Assembly: GCF_000327385.1 (NCBI RefSeq)
Contig: NW_008711185.1
Location: 1 to 64,000 of the forward strand
DNA from: Lottia gigantea
Taxonomy: Eukaryota; Mollusca; Gastropoda; Lottiidae
DNA: 64,000 nt
Direction: 5' to 3'
Part shown: in pieces, positions 42,871 to 56,200 of the stretch
Layout of the letters: the number at the start of each line of letters is the position of its first letter
Position numbering within the stretch: the first letter of the stretch is position 1
Translations under genes and position numbers: made by a program
Notes under the pieces: generated by a model
What the model was told of the DNA's origin: nothing
Seen by the model: only the letters and a program-made list of their open reading frames with translations
Database searches by the model: none

Positions 42871-43690
42871 AAATGCTTGGTTCATTTTTAAAATATTTAT
42901 TGTAAAAAGAAAAAATATCTCAAATTTAAAATGTTAATAAAATAAAAAATGGTTACTAGTATTCAACGCAATCGGGTAAGGTGGATTTCATTTGTTAATT
43001 AATTCCATTATAGATCACTTGGTATATTTACAGCGGTCACGATACAAATTGGTGATAACAAAATGAAGCACTGTCACTATAAAAGTAGACAATATAATTA
43101 ATGATACGTTATTGGTTGCAAATCAACCATTGAAAATGATGTGAACAGTATTCTTTATCACAATTTTAAACAGACATGTGTTACATAAAAGAAGCCTCGG
43201 TAACGGTAAAAAAATTTGTAAGCGGTACTTCTGCATTGTGGTTCGAATCCGCCAGTACTTTCGAGCCGGTATTGCTCTTCAAAACCTATTACCTTACTAT
43301 AGTAATTTGTATAACGTAAACAGAGCACGTCTGTTAATCGAAAAACCGTAATATCAATCTATGTCCGGAAGACGAGCTGTCGCTGTTCGAGGCGTTACAA
43401 CTAGAACGTCATCTGTAACATTTGGTCGCTTTTCAGAATATAACGGTAAAGAGTTTTAGATAGTTCAAAGTCTAGTCTATACAGAATAACACAGATCAAC
43501 AAAAAACGAATAAATTAGGAACATGACAACGCGATGGAACACGACATTGAGAACATAAGTTCACGGGATAGCATGTTTAAGATTTAAAAGTAAGTGTGTG
43601 AGCCATTAAAAAACTTCTCTGGATATAACACGGTAGACACGGTTGCTGCGGTATTGAACATATCAATGAGAACATGAAATTGTTTCCCGA
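42871..43690. other. spacer, weak recurrent phrase only
   Basis: From about 43540 to 44110 the phrase gagaacat or gagaacgc recurs at irregular spacing. A tRNA-like B-box (ggttcgaatcc, about 43240) has no matching A-box. Nothing else recognised. Confidence 0.35.
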
Positions 43691-43696
43691 TTTTTG

Positions 43697-43745
43697 AAAT
43701 GAAATGAATGGAGTTTTACGTCATATTTGTTTCACCATGTGGACC
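43697..43745 (-). mobile_element. SINE D tail fragment
   Basis: gaaatgaatggagttttacg followed by tttcaccatgtggac, the inverted SINE tail. Confidence 0.65.
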
Positions 43746-44224
43746 TACTTTTGAGGATCCGTTGAAATATTGTGATTCAAGAACATCATCATGAGATGAC
43801 ACTCTATTGAAAATTGTCGATAAAGTTGGGAACACGCTAACTTATCTATGAATTTAACAATTATTGAGAACATATCTACAATGGTCTCAATTTTCGTAAA
43901 AATACACAGTTTATAAGAATCGTGGTTTTTCGAACGGCAACCAGCGTGATCCGAACATCCGGGAACACTGTGATTCACGAATTGAAACGCACACGTCCAG
44001 AGAACATATGATATTAGTATAAGATACTGAAAACATATAGTGAAACGTCAAAAGAGCATAACATTGAATTCAGGACATCCGGCACATCAATGAGAACGCG
44101 ATACAGATTTGAGTTCTCAGAATTTGTTTCAATGTGGAAGTATCGTTTTTTGTCCAAACGGGATTTCTTTTGCACATTGATCCACAATCCAAATGGAAGA
44201 CACAACAAATCGTTGAAAAATGAT

Positions 44225-47200
44225 TCAAAAATTCTCCTTTCGAAAACCGAATTTAAACTTTGCACAGTGTTCTTTAATAGCTTTCCCAACAACAGGGGCA
44301 CCACAGAAAAATACTTTAACCTTTCCGTGTTTTTGAGCAGCTATGGATTTAAACAACTGAAAAAGAGAGTAACATAGAATGACCAAATCGGAAGGTTCGA
44401 GAAATGTAGTCTGGAATCTTGGACGACCCAACAAATTTAATTTATATTGACACCTGGTTTTTTCTGTATTAACTGGCGGAAGAACGCTCAACACCATTGC
44501 GGTGTGCAATCAGCGTAAAATCGTAACCTTAAAAATCAAAATTCACGTGTCCAAATTTTAAACAACGTTTCGACGTGTTTCCGCTTGTCCTTTGACGCAT
44601 AGGTGAAAGCGAAAGTAGAATGCACAATAAATGCATATTCGAGAAGATATCAAGGAAAGAAGAGGAAAATAGAAAATACCTCATTGAAGTCTGGACGGCC
44701 AGCTTTAGTTCTTGTTCTCAAACCTGTCAATAAATCACGCTGTTCTTTTTCATGGATTAGATCAAGAGCTACTTGTAATCCGATTCCCTTCATATCAGCT
44801 TTCTGGACGGCGGCTGTCATGTACATATGGAGATTTAATATTTTGTCTAGATGACTGCCATTTTTAACTTGTTCTAATTCCAGTTGAGTCAAAAGACTTG
44901 TAAACCATTCAAAAGCTCTCTGATCTCGATTAATCCAGACAAAATCAACCTGAAATAGACATTGAGATATGATTTAGAATTTCAAATGATGATACAAAAT
45001 GACATAAAATATCCACAAGCAATACCATAATAAATACAGGATATAGGACATCAGATAACAAAATGAGCGCTGTACATACCGACGTATAACTATATTTTGA
45101 TACGTGGTAATCCACAGCAAACAATAGTACAGCTCGGCATCCTTTTAGATTCCACATGCCTTACAATTTTGGTTTTTATTTTTATAAGTGGGAAGAAATG
45201 AAATAACCATCTATTTTACTGCACGAAAATGGGTTCGCGAAGATGGGTTCTAATCAAATGGTGATTGTCGGAGTTGAATACTTTACCTTTTTAAGTTTCA
45301 TCATGGAACCGGCTAAAGGTTCATTAAAACAATGGTGGCATTTTGGACAAGTTCTGGTGATAGCATTAAATCTATAGATGATACTCTGTAAGATGGAAGC
45401 GTAAGGTGTGATACCAATTCCAGATCCTATCAGAACGGCATGCTCCGTTTGGAAGATCTCTCGGGTTGATGTACCATACGGACCATCTAAATATACCTGA
45501 AGGTGAAAGAATGGTATTGTAACAAAATGGAAAAGGACCATGATGAAACCCTGACAATGTGTTCCAGTTGAAAAATGTTGGTCGTGGGTTGATGTGTGAA
45601 AGTCTGGCGACCTGTAAATAGGGACGAATAAACCAGGAAAGATATTGGGCCAAGGAGCAGCTGGTAGACACAGGATCCTCGTAAACTTCAGCTGTTATCT
45701 TTCTTAGAAACAAATAAGTTCCTTTCTTTAAAAAAAATTTTTAAATGTAATTCTTCAAATTCTTTGCTGAAGTTGGACAGTGGACATCAAGTCGAACCAA
45801 TTTCGCGATTGTTCAACCTTAAAAGTTGGCTTTTCTGTATAGTTTATGTATATCTAGATATTTGTACATGTTAATGGCAAGGTTAACTTACCTCAATATG
45901 GACCTTTTTAGACGTATCTTTTCTTCGTCTGACTGTACTTTTTCTTACATGTTTTCTTGACTGAAAAAAAGATGTAAAACTAACATGAGCTTTAAAAAGA
46001 TATCAATTTCTATTGCTATTCGTTTCTATTTGGACCGCGAATGTTTCTTGGCTGGTGGTAGAGAAAATTTAGAACTACATGTGAACGGGCTTTCTCTCTG
46101 AAATCTGAAATCTCTTCACATTCTTGGAGTACGGTGTAATACACTGGGTAGAAAGTTTCTCATCGGTTTTATTACAGAGTCGGCTGCAGAACTTCAGATT
46201 GGAGGGGCCTACGGTCAATTTTTTTAATGCATCCTAAAAGGTAGGGGTGGGGGGTGAAAATGAAGGAATTTATGCTTGTATTTTATGCATTTCGAAAGTG
46301 TATTAATACATTTTTACAATGAAAAAATCCATATTTCAATTTCAACTTTTGTTAGCTTGGTGACTATGCTTTTATTGATTATGATTTGATCAGGCATACC
46401 ATAAATTCGGCTTGGTTTTCTCTATGTGTTGTGATAGTGTAAAGGCATCACCATTACTTACAGATTGTCTATGTGTAAAAGATGTTGAAACTTCTTTGAT
46501 TCCTCTTTCTATTTTATCTAAGCCATCATGGAAAGCTGCAATAAAACAGTTCATTGAAGCAAGGTGTAGTTTGTAGTCAACATTCAATATCCCGATTTAC
46601 TATGAGAGAGATCTTATTGAATTAGATATTCTCTTAAAGACCTTCAACTTAATCGAGATTATTTCCCATGTATTTCTTTAGTATAATGATAAGTTATAAT
46701 AATATGGACTATTAAGACATTTTGTGTAAATGATTGTATATTTGCTATTTTAAGAAATCCTCTTCTCAATACCTTTTGGGGTTTTGCATGCCTGTTTTTG
46801 TGAGATGATGAGACGTTTTCATGCGGATGAATAATTCTAAAAATAGTCGTTTTGTATGCAGTGTTAGTGAAGCGGATATTGATAAAAAAATATGGTCTAC
46901 TTTCAGTTTGGCTAACTCAAAATTTTCATGGTTATGATATATTGAATTTTGGTCCATGCCCCATATTGGAAAGTTTTCAACAAGATTTCTGGACATTTTT
47001 TTAGAAGATTGAATTTTGTGAACAAATTGTAAACGAATTGGTAGAGTCGGTCCATACATGACTGGTACGTTAATACTCAATGTATTACCTCCCTTGCATT
47101 TTTTCTTTAATCACCTATTGTCAACCATAAACCTTTCAGATCAAAGAAAGGCGATCTAATAGGGTCTCTTTTAGAAATATAAGGCTTCTAGTATCGTTTA

Positions 47201-50200
47201 CATTACTTAGATACACATCTTTACCACCAAGTGCAGAAAAATAGGACGTAAAACTCCATTCATTTCATTTCTGTACATACCTTTATTTATTTGGCCTGTA
47301 ATGGTTGATTTTCTCCGCTGATCAGAGCCGTATTTTTCAAAGAAGTCATATAAAGATTTTGTCCAATAACCAGCTGATCGGATATGTAACCAGATGAAAC
47401 CTTGAATATAGAAAAGGTTGAGAATGAATTGATAGTTTTTTGTCCCGTTTATCGACACAAGCAGGCATACTGATAGCGACATTAATAATATTCACGTACT
47501 CTCTTCTTAACATGACAGCGCATGGTAGTTTCGGAAAATCTGCAGAACGATGGTGGATCTGTCACGGTAGACATCCAATCGGCTTAAAGTTTTCTTCCCT
47601 CGAATATGCATTACTCATTGGGAGAATCAGGATTTGAAATCCAAAGGAGCCTTCTCGACTTCTGCAGGCATCGAACCCAGGAATCCGGATAAGAGCAGGT
47701 TACTATCACTTGCTTAACCAAATACAATTGTGACAGCCGCATCTGATCCTAACCGTTGTTCCAAAATTATCCAGCATAGGACACCATAGTTACCTTCCAT
47801 TTCCGGTGCGCTACTGATAGTAAATGGATGCCATTCGTATTTAGCTAACATAGGTATCTGTATAAATAAATAATCTCCAGGTTTAAAATCAAAATTAGGT
47901 GGACGGGAAATAACTAGATGTGTAACCTGAAAAGGAAGATGTGTTCATTATAAGTTTGTGTTTTACCAGAAAATCCATACAAATTTTTTTCAACCTACAG
48001 AACTACACTTTCTAGCACTCACATAGTTGCGTTTCTTGTTTGCTGAGCGATTATGTTTTGTAGGTCTTGAAATTGAATGTTCTCAAGTCCTTGCACGGTC
48101 AGAAAAAAAATCGATGCCATGGTCTATGCTTCAGGTATTCGATCCTCTGTGAGCTTTTTTAACACTTCTTTCACTCGTGTCGATTTCCTATCTGCACATA
48201 ATACATTGTTTTCACCGTAGAGGGCGTCAGCCTTGTTGGATTTAATAACATAGTTGCCATGGTAACTTACCTGATCCACTTGTCTTATGTGTAGCACCCC
48301 CTCCCCCCATCCCCATCTTTCATGATATGGGTTTATTACTAGTGCTAGAAGGTGCTTCTCAAATTGAACCAATGATTATTTAAGTAACGTCCCTTGACAG
48401 TTAAAGAACAACTGTTTACACTTACACCGGACGGAAGTAGATTCACTTCTTTAATAAAAGTTCTACCATGTGTAGCTAACTTCATAGGTTTGGATCTCAG
48501 GATACTTTCAACGAAGAATATCAATCCCGGGGCAATGAACCACTTCCAGAAATTACTGGCATGTATTATACATAGTATCCAGAATGGTATATATAACATA
48601 TGTGTATAGTAGAATATCTGCAATGAAGTGTATTTTTATTAATGGTGATGTTGTCATAATACTGGGGCAGACAAGCGTATTTTATCGCCCGATCGCGGCG
48701 AATTCTCAAATCGAAGCCAGAATTGCAGACTTATTGCAGTCCTATCACCAAGAATTGTAAGCTGTTGAGCAGTTCCCAGCCGCAAGTTTTACAGACGGCA
48801 GAACTAAGAGTACAGGTTAGATTAACAAATATACTAGCTACACAGCAATAGATTTAACAAATGTACTAGTTACACAGCAAAAGCTTTAACAAATGTACTA
48901 GCTACATAGCAATAACTTTGACAAATATACTAGCTACATAGCAATGGCTGTAACAAATGTACTAGCTACATAGCAATAGTTTTAACAAATATACTAGCTA
49001 CATAGCAATAGCTGTAACAAATGTACTAGCTACATAACAATAGCTTTAACAAATGTACTAGCTACATAGCAATAGCTTTCACAAATATACTAGCTACATA
49101 GCCACTTATTATAACAGCGAGAACATGATACTACTTTTCTTGTCGCCTCTGAGTAATAAATAATAATTAAAAACTGATTTTACCTCAAAATGACCACTTC
49201 TTCTGACAAAGGACATGGAACAAATCACCATAACTATTAATATTGGACATAATAGGACCCCAGTTATTGGTGCAGAACCAAGTAACCAACCTAGGTTAGC
49301 CTTTGTGGTAAATATAACTTCCACGGCGGTGATATTATTCGTTTCAGAAACAATAACTGAAAAAAAAAGTCCGAGTGGAATGGTCAGAGCTATTTTGACA
49401 ATGTTCAAGAGTCCGGTCGTCAGACCTTACTCTGAAGTGGCTATACTAAATCTATAAACTAATAAAAACAAAACGAAATTTGGGGCTAATTTTTCATCCA
49501 ATTGACCAATCGTACCTTAAACTCAGAAAGGCAAAAAAAAAGCCCCCCCCCCTTTTTCCTTTATATTAAAATATATGTACTAATCATCTCACCTGCATTG
49601 CCAATATGGCCCATAGTGTGAATTAAACTGTGGACTGCTATCATTATTCCAGTGGTTTTATGGAAAAGTATATGTTGATCCAGGGGTAATATACAATAGA
49701 CATATTGCCAAGTTCTTAACCACGTGATGCATTTTCTTAACATCAACACAAGTACAAACATACAGTTAAAATTTAAACACATTCCACTACCCCGTGCTAT
49801 TATTATAGCATTATTCGATTCGCGGTAACTATATGCACCATAAGCGTACAATCCGATATTCGTCATAAAATAAATGATGAAGAAAATAATTTTCTTGAGA
49901 TTATTTCTGATATAATTAGATTGAAGATATCTTGGTAATTCTCGTTTCTTTTCGGTTTTGCTTGGTTTTAACCATTCTGCAGCACTGAAAATAATAAAAG
50001 CAAATTATATGTTATTTTGAATAAATGTAGACCTTGGAAATTGAATAACAGATACTTATGTTAAATCAGTAAAGGGACAGGTTGGTTTGAGTATTGAATA
50101 TAATATGTAAATAGTCTTCAGAAGTACTAGAAATGTAAGAAATTCGCAATTATTTCTGTCTTTTCTATAAATCACAGAGTATCTGAAAAGGTTCAAATTT

Positions 50201-53200
50201 CGCCGGTGAGCTGTGAACACTATCACTGATTGGCTCAGCAAAAAGAAATTTCTGTTTCTGGGACTAAGGAACAATTGATCCAAAAAATGACGCGTCTGTC
50301 CCTTTAATTCAGCAAAAATTAATATTAGTGTTCTAAAACAAATGTTTGCACTGATTAAACATTTTTTTTATAATTTATTAATTTTGTTAAGATGTTCGCC
50401 ATCTGTTTGTCCAATGTACGTTATTCTCAGACACCGATTTTTTTTAACCAAGCTCACCGTCGAAATTTGAGGTTTCAAAGCCATTTATGTGACCTGAATT
50501 GTCCGCGTTTGTAAATTAAAAAAACGACTCGTCATTTTTTGACACAATTAGAAAATACATTTATAGCAATTGAAAGTGAAATTTCTAGTTTGTGATTTTT
50601 TGAAGGAAAAATGCTATTTCGTACATTTCTGTATAGTTCTGAAGACTGTTTACATAATATTCAAGACCCGAATACACCAAGGAAAATTGCACCATCCGTT
50701 CTCTTACTTTCTGCATATGATTATGTAAATGTAAAAAAAAAACGCATGAATAGCCATAGGCCTACTTGACTTATGTCAATTCTATCAATCCGTTTCTCTT
50801 GATTTGCATACGAACCAGATGAAGTACTTGCATTCTGCAAAGTGATACAAATAGCAGAAAGTACGCTCTATCAGTATAAGATATATATATTTGGAGGACT
50901 ATATAACTTAGTATTTAATTTGGAGTAATAGTCTAGGTATTTCAGACTAATAATAATTTCACTGTTATTCGTTAAGGTAGCTACAAAATGAAAACAATGG
51001 ACTATTTTGTAAACAATGACAAAGCCTTGCCTTATGTCTGAGTTTTATCCAAATGTTTGTGTATTTATAGATTTATCTACTTGCTTTGATCGTGAAAAAT
51101 AGTTCACCGTATTTTTAAGAATATTACCCAGGTCTTACTTTAACGATTTCATATAAGCGGTCATGGATGAAACTCTGTGCATTTTTTCATCTAATTTTCA
51201 TATTTTCATAGAAAAAGCGTTGTTTTGATCATTCATTGTAATGATTTGAAACCTCAAAGTGTACATCTTCACATTGTCTAGCTACAAACTGTGTCTAATA
51301 CCTTGACTGCAATACCACCTTTCTTGTATTACGGAATGCAGCAATTTGATTGTAAATACACCAAATCAGATTCCTCTACATTATGGTTTACAGCCCTTCG
51401 GGGGCTCTGATTAGATGTATTTAGTAGCCTACAATCCAATCAAATCGCTATATTTACCAACTATTGTGAAGATGCAAGTGTACTTAAGAGAAAGGTTCAC
51501 CAGCAACTACTATACATTACTATACGTTTCCAGTGGATGGAAATCTAAGTAGGAAATATGGAATGGACATTTGGGAAGCCCTTGGTAATTAGGAGTCCAG
51601 AAGAGTCTCCATAATAACAAACACTGGTTTTAGGTTAAAGGGGCAGAATTTTTTTAGCTAAGCCAATCAGTAATAGTGTTCACAGCTCACCGTCGAAATT
51701 TGAGCCTTCAAATCCATGTGTGTCCAGAATTATGCACGTTTGAATGTTAAAATGACGACTCGTCAATTTTAGATATTCTGTGATATATAGAAAAGACATA
51801 TATAGAAATAATGAGTGAAATTCCTAGATCGATATATTTTCGAAAGAATTATGCAATTTTCCTACATTTCCAGTACTTCTGAAGATTATTCATATATTCA
51901 AGACTAAAATCAACCACCAAAATGGCGCACCAACCCCTTTAAGTTAGATCATTTTTACCTGATTGTAAGGTTCTTCATGACCTCTGGATGTTGTTCTAGA
52001 ACAGTCTGCAGTTTTTCAAAAGTGATTTCACCGCTACAATCTGTATCAGCAGAATCAAATAGTACTTCTGTTAACCTATCAACATCGATTTCACTCATCT
52101 TCAGAGAACTTTCATTAACACAAGACTGTAGCACTGTTTTTAATTCATCTATATCTATGTGACCATTTCCTACAAAACAAATATTCAAACTCTGACGTAT
52201 TTTAAATTTACTTTTGAAACATCGTCCAATGACTTAATAAACAATCAAAATAGGGTATTACAACCGAAAACAAACCTAAAAAATCAAGTGTGTATCCTAC
52301 TTTTCTGCTCTACATTGGACTGATGAAGACGGCCAAACGCACCAGCATTTTCGTCAGGAACTTCTCTGAAAATATAATCGTTAAAGTGAAGACACTTACC
52401 GTCAAGATCGTATAGATTGAAGAGAAATCGTATTTTATCAGTGGTCGAACCACGAGTTAACGTTCTTAATCCATCCATTAGTTCAAACAACTGTATCTTC
52501 TCATCTCCATCATTGTCAAAAAAATCAAAAAATTTCTCGGCGAAGAAGGACTGAAATGATCAAAATGATAACATACTTATACGTAATGGTATTCGAGGCA
52601 CTATCACATTTTAATTAATTTACTATAGAAAAATCGCATTTAATCCTCCAGATTGTTGTCGATTTTCACTTCTGAAGAGGGGGTTTAACGCTCTATATTA
52701 GCAGCTCTCATTGAATATAATGCTTTTCATGGTTCAATCTTAAAGTATTTGTTGATGACAAAGAGAAATGTTTGTCCAGATAAATCCTATTCAAAGAGTT
52801 GTCGATGTCTCAATTTATTTTGTATGATGAGGCACGTCCACTGGTCGATTATCACTGTTATTGTCTCTCTCTGTTACATACACACAACTTTTCTTCATAT
52901 AAACGGAAATCTTTTCATATATGAACAATATGGAATGTGTTTGGCAAATATTTCTCGACCCCGTGAACGGCAACATTTACCAAAAGGGGGTGAGCAATGT
53001 TGAATAAATGTACTAGGAGGTAGAACTTTTGGTGGAAATGCGCTTTTTAATTTGAACACAAAATAAAGTAATGTTATAACGAGCAAGCTTTTCTCATGCT
53101 CAGTTTTTACTCGAATGCCCCTCGCATCAAGAAAAGGTAAACTTTGAAGATTAATGTGATAATGCCAGAAATATTGTGCAATAAGTAATAGATTGATATA

Positions 53201-56200
53201 TTTGTTTGTTTGATACAATCAGTTTTGCACCTGTAATACTTGCTGCTTTGAGTACAATCTCGGCTAAGTATGAAAAAAAGTTTGTGTCCACGGGACCTAT
53301 ACCGCGAGTACGTTAACACTGAGAAGGGGGATCCGAAACAAAGTTGTATTTCAAGAAAATATTTAGAAAGCGAAATCAAATCCAAATAAGACTACTAACA
53401 TTTCGAATGCATCAAGGTCAGCTAAATGAGTCAAAACACGTAACGTTTGTCAAGCAGACATAAATTACCAGGCGGTGTGACGTCAATTTCTCTCAATATG
53501 TATTTACATGTGCGTGGAATTTCTGTTTCAATAAAAGGAGATTAGCGAGGGGGAGATAAATACATAAAACGGTGTTTATTCAAACACAAAATCTTCTATG
53601 TCGTTAACAGACGCTACAAAAACTAATACTAAATTCAAAGTTTCATCATTGAAGTATTATGTGGTTTCTAAAATATTTCATTTGGTGTAGCCGACTGCGA
53701 ATTTGTCATGATTATAATCATTGAAGTACCGTCTATACCGATTATGAAACGTTTCAGTTAAATTAGTAGTTATGTGTAGTTATGTCTATGAAAATCCAAA
53801 TGATCCATTATCAACTACATAAGATTTTAATCAAAATAGAAATATATCAATATCGACAGGCAATACAGTGTACAATGAAACCTCTTGCTAATGGCAGACG
53901 TCAATTCATATGATATAGACGCATTTTGTTCAGTCCCACTGTATAATCGATTATGTTAGATACAGATTTTATCACCAAAATATGTCAAATTTTAAATAAA
54001 AAAGGTCAAAATTTAATCCACCGATTAACTAAAGTGCACTTACCTCTTTGATTTTTAAAACCGACTTAAATCTTTTATATGTGATATGTCCTTCATTGCC
54101 GGCTAAATTGTTAAACTGGTTTTGTACCCATTGTAACCACTGCGTATCTGATTGACTGCAATAAAAATTTATGGTGATCTGTTTGAAGTTCAAAGGTATA
54201 TATCCCTAGTAATCTGGTACACAGTGTGTTCTGGCTACACAATTCATGAAATTAGCACTGTTTTAACAGTGAAGATTTTTTGTTATTATATTATATACAC
54301 TCTGCGTAGAGCTTGTGAATGATTTTTCTTAAGTAATCCTTATCCAATAGCTCATTAGTTCAAATATCCAAACAGACGTCATCAAACACTTTTAGTGGAA
54401 TTGGAAGAACTACAGACGTCTGATTAAAAATTGGAATGTTGCAAATTGATGCTGTTCCCGATACTCATAATAATTTTTACAATCCCTTCAAAGCTAATAT
54501 TAGATATTGAATGCAATGTACTGGAAAACTAATTCAAATCTTCTACCACTAATATCTATAGAACTGTCGGTTAGAGCATTGGTTCATTACATGACATCGT
54601 TGATTACGTCAGGCAAATGGTGTCTGCGTGTAAAAGTCCGATAACCTTGAGTCATTTTCACTCGGTCATCCAGTCGACCAAGCTATGAATGTGTGGGGAT
54701 AATCAGGGAAAGATCAATGCCAATATTATATTTGGCCAAGTAACAGCGGACAGAAAGGAAGCTAAGTTGTTTCTTTCTTTTTTTTTCTATGGATTGTCGG
54801 GGCAGCGAGAATAATAATTTTTATGGGACAGCATACCTTTAAACCCAACTGGCATGCTGAGATGACTAAAGGTAGTAAAAGTTAAAAGTGGAAAGTATCT
54901 AAAGTATTTTGATTGGTATAAATAGACTAAATTAGTACGTTAGGTACAAAACTACAGCAGTCCATTACCCTAGTCACCCACTATGTTATTATTATCAGTG
55001 GTGGCTGCATAACTTTAGAATAGGACTGACAAACACCAATCCATTTTAAGGAGGAGGGGGGGGGGGGGGGGTGTTGTTCACAGGGAATTTATTTTTTGAA
55101 AAGAAAGGGTTTAAATCATGCATTTTATGCAATTTGATGGCCTACTCTTTCCATACCATTACATTTTTACAATGAACAAAGGTATATTTCCACAACAAAT
55201 GTGTAATTTTGACCCTTTCGGAGTTGATTTTTCAGAAGAAGACCTACGGGTAATTTACAACATTTGAAGCTCTTAATAAAACCAGACATCACAAAAAACA
55301 AATGAAATGGTGTAACTGCTTTGGGACAAATCGGTGGCTAATTCGATTTTGTTAATCATAAAAACGTTTCAATACGTCAAGTCAGCAATGTACATCCATG
55401 CAGCAGCTATCACGACGTTTTTAAAGGAATTGTAGAAAGCTTTTTAAAAATTATATGTGTATCGGGGACACTGATAGCGTCATTTTGCACCATTTAAATT
55501 TTTTATCTGATGTTTGTGGATTTTGCAGTACCATTAAAACTAAGTGTTTGATGACGTCACCAATCGCAAAGGCCCTCGATCAGTGACGTCATAAAAATCA
55601 AGTTTTAGTGGAATTGCAGGAACCCCAGACATTTGATTGAAAATTGGAATGGTGCAAATCGATGCTATCAGCGTCCTGGATACACATAAAGAATTAAGAA
55701 AACCTCTTTACAATTCCTTTAAATGAACGTTTATGCATTGTCAGCAGCTATAGCAACGTTTTAACAATTTTTAACTTTCGCATTTTAAGTACAAATTCAA
55801 TGAAAATTTAGATGAACTTACAAGCTATTTTCTGGATTGTCCGATGGTGTTTTGTCTTTAGTTTGAACAGTATGTCCTGTTGAACCATTCGTCTTAACAT
55901 TGGCGACATCTTCAAGGGCGGGACAGACGTGTTCCTGTTCACTTTTATCTTCTATATTAACAGCAACCTCGGCAATACTGGTGGTGTGGTTGTCATCCGG
56001 AAGTGGTTCGTCAACACACATTGTATTGGTGTCATTCCAAGTTATTCTGCGTTTCAAAGGTTTTGTATATTTGATATCCTTTACAACCTTGTCTAGATTA
56101 TTCGCTACATCTTCATCGGTATCTGGCAGAGCATGTGCTTCTGCATTGTCTTTCACTCGCTGATCAGTATCAGGTGAACCACCTCCATTTGGAGGGCTTT

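Noticed and set aside
43195-43270. tRNA-like segment with ggttcgaatcc
   Set aside because: No matching A-box and no cloverleaf that I can fold; probably chance or a decayed SINE head.
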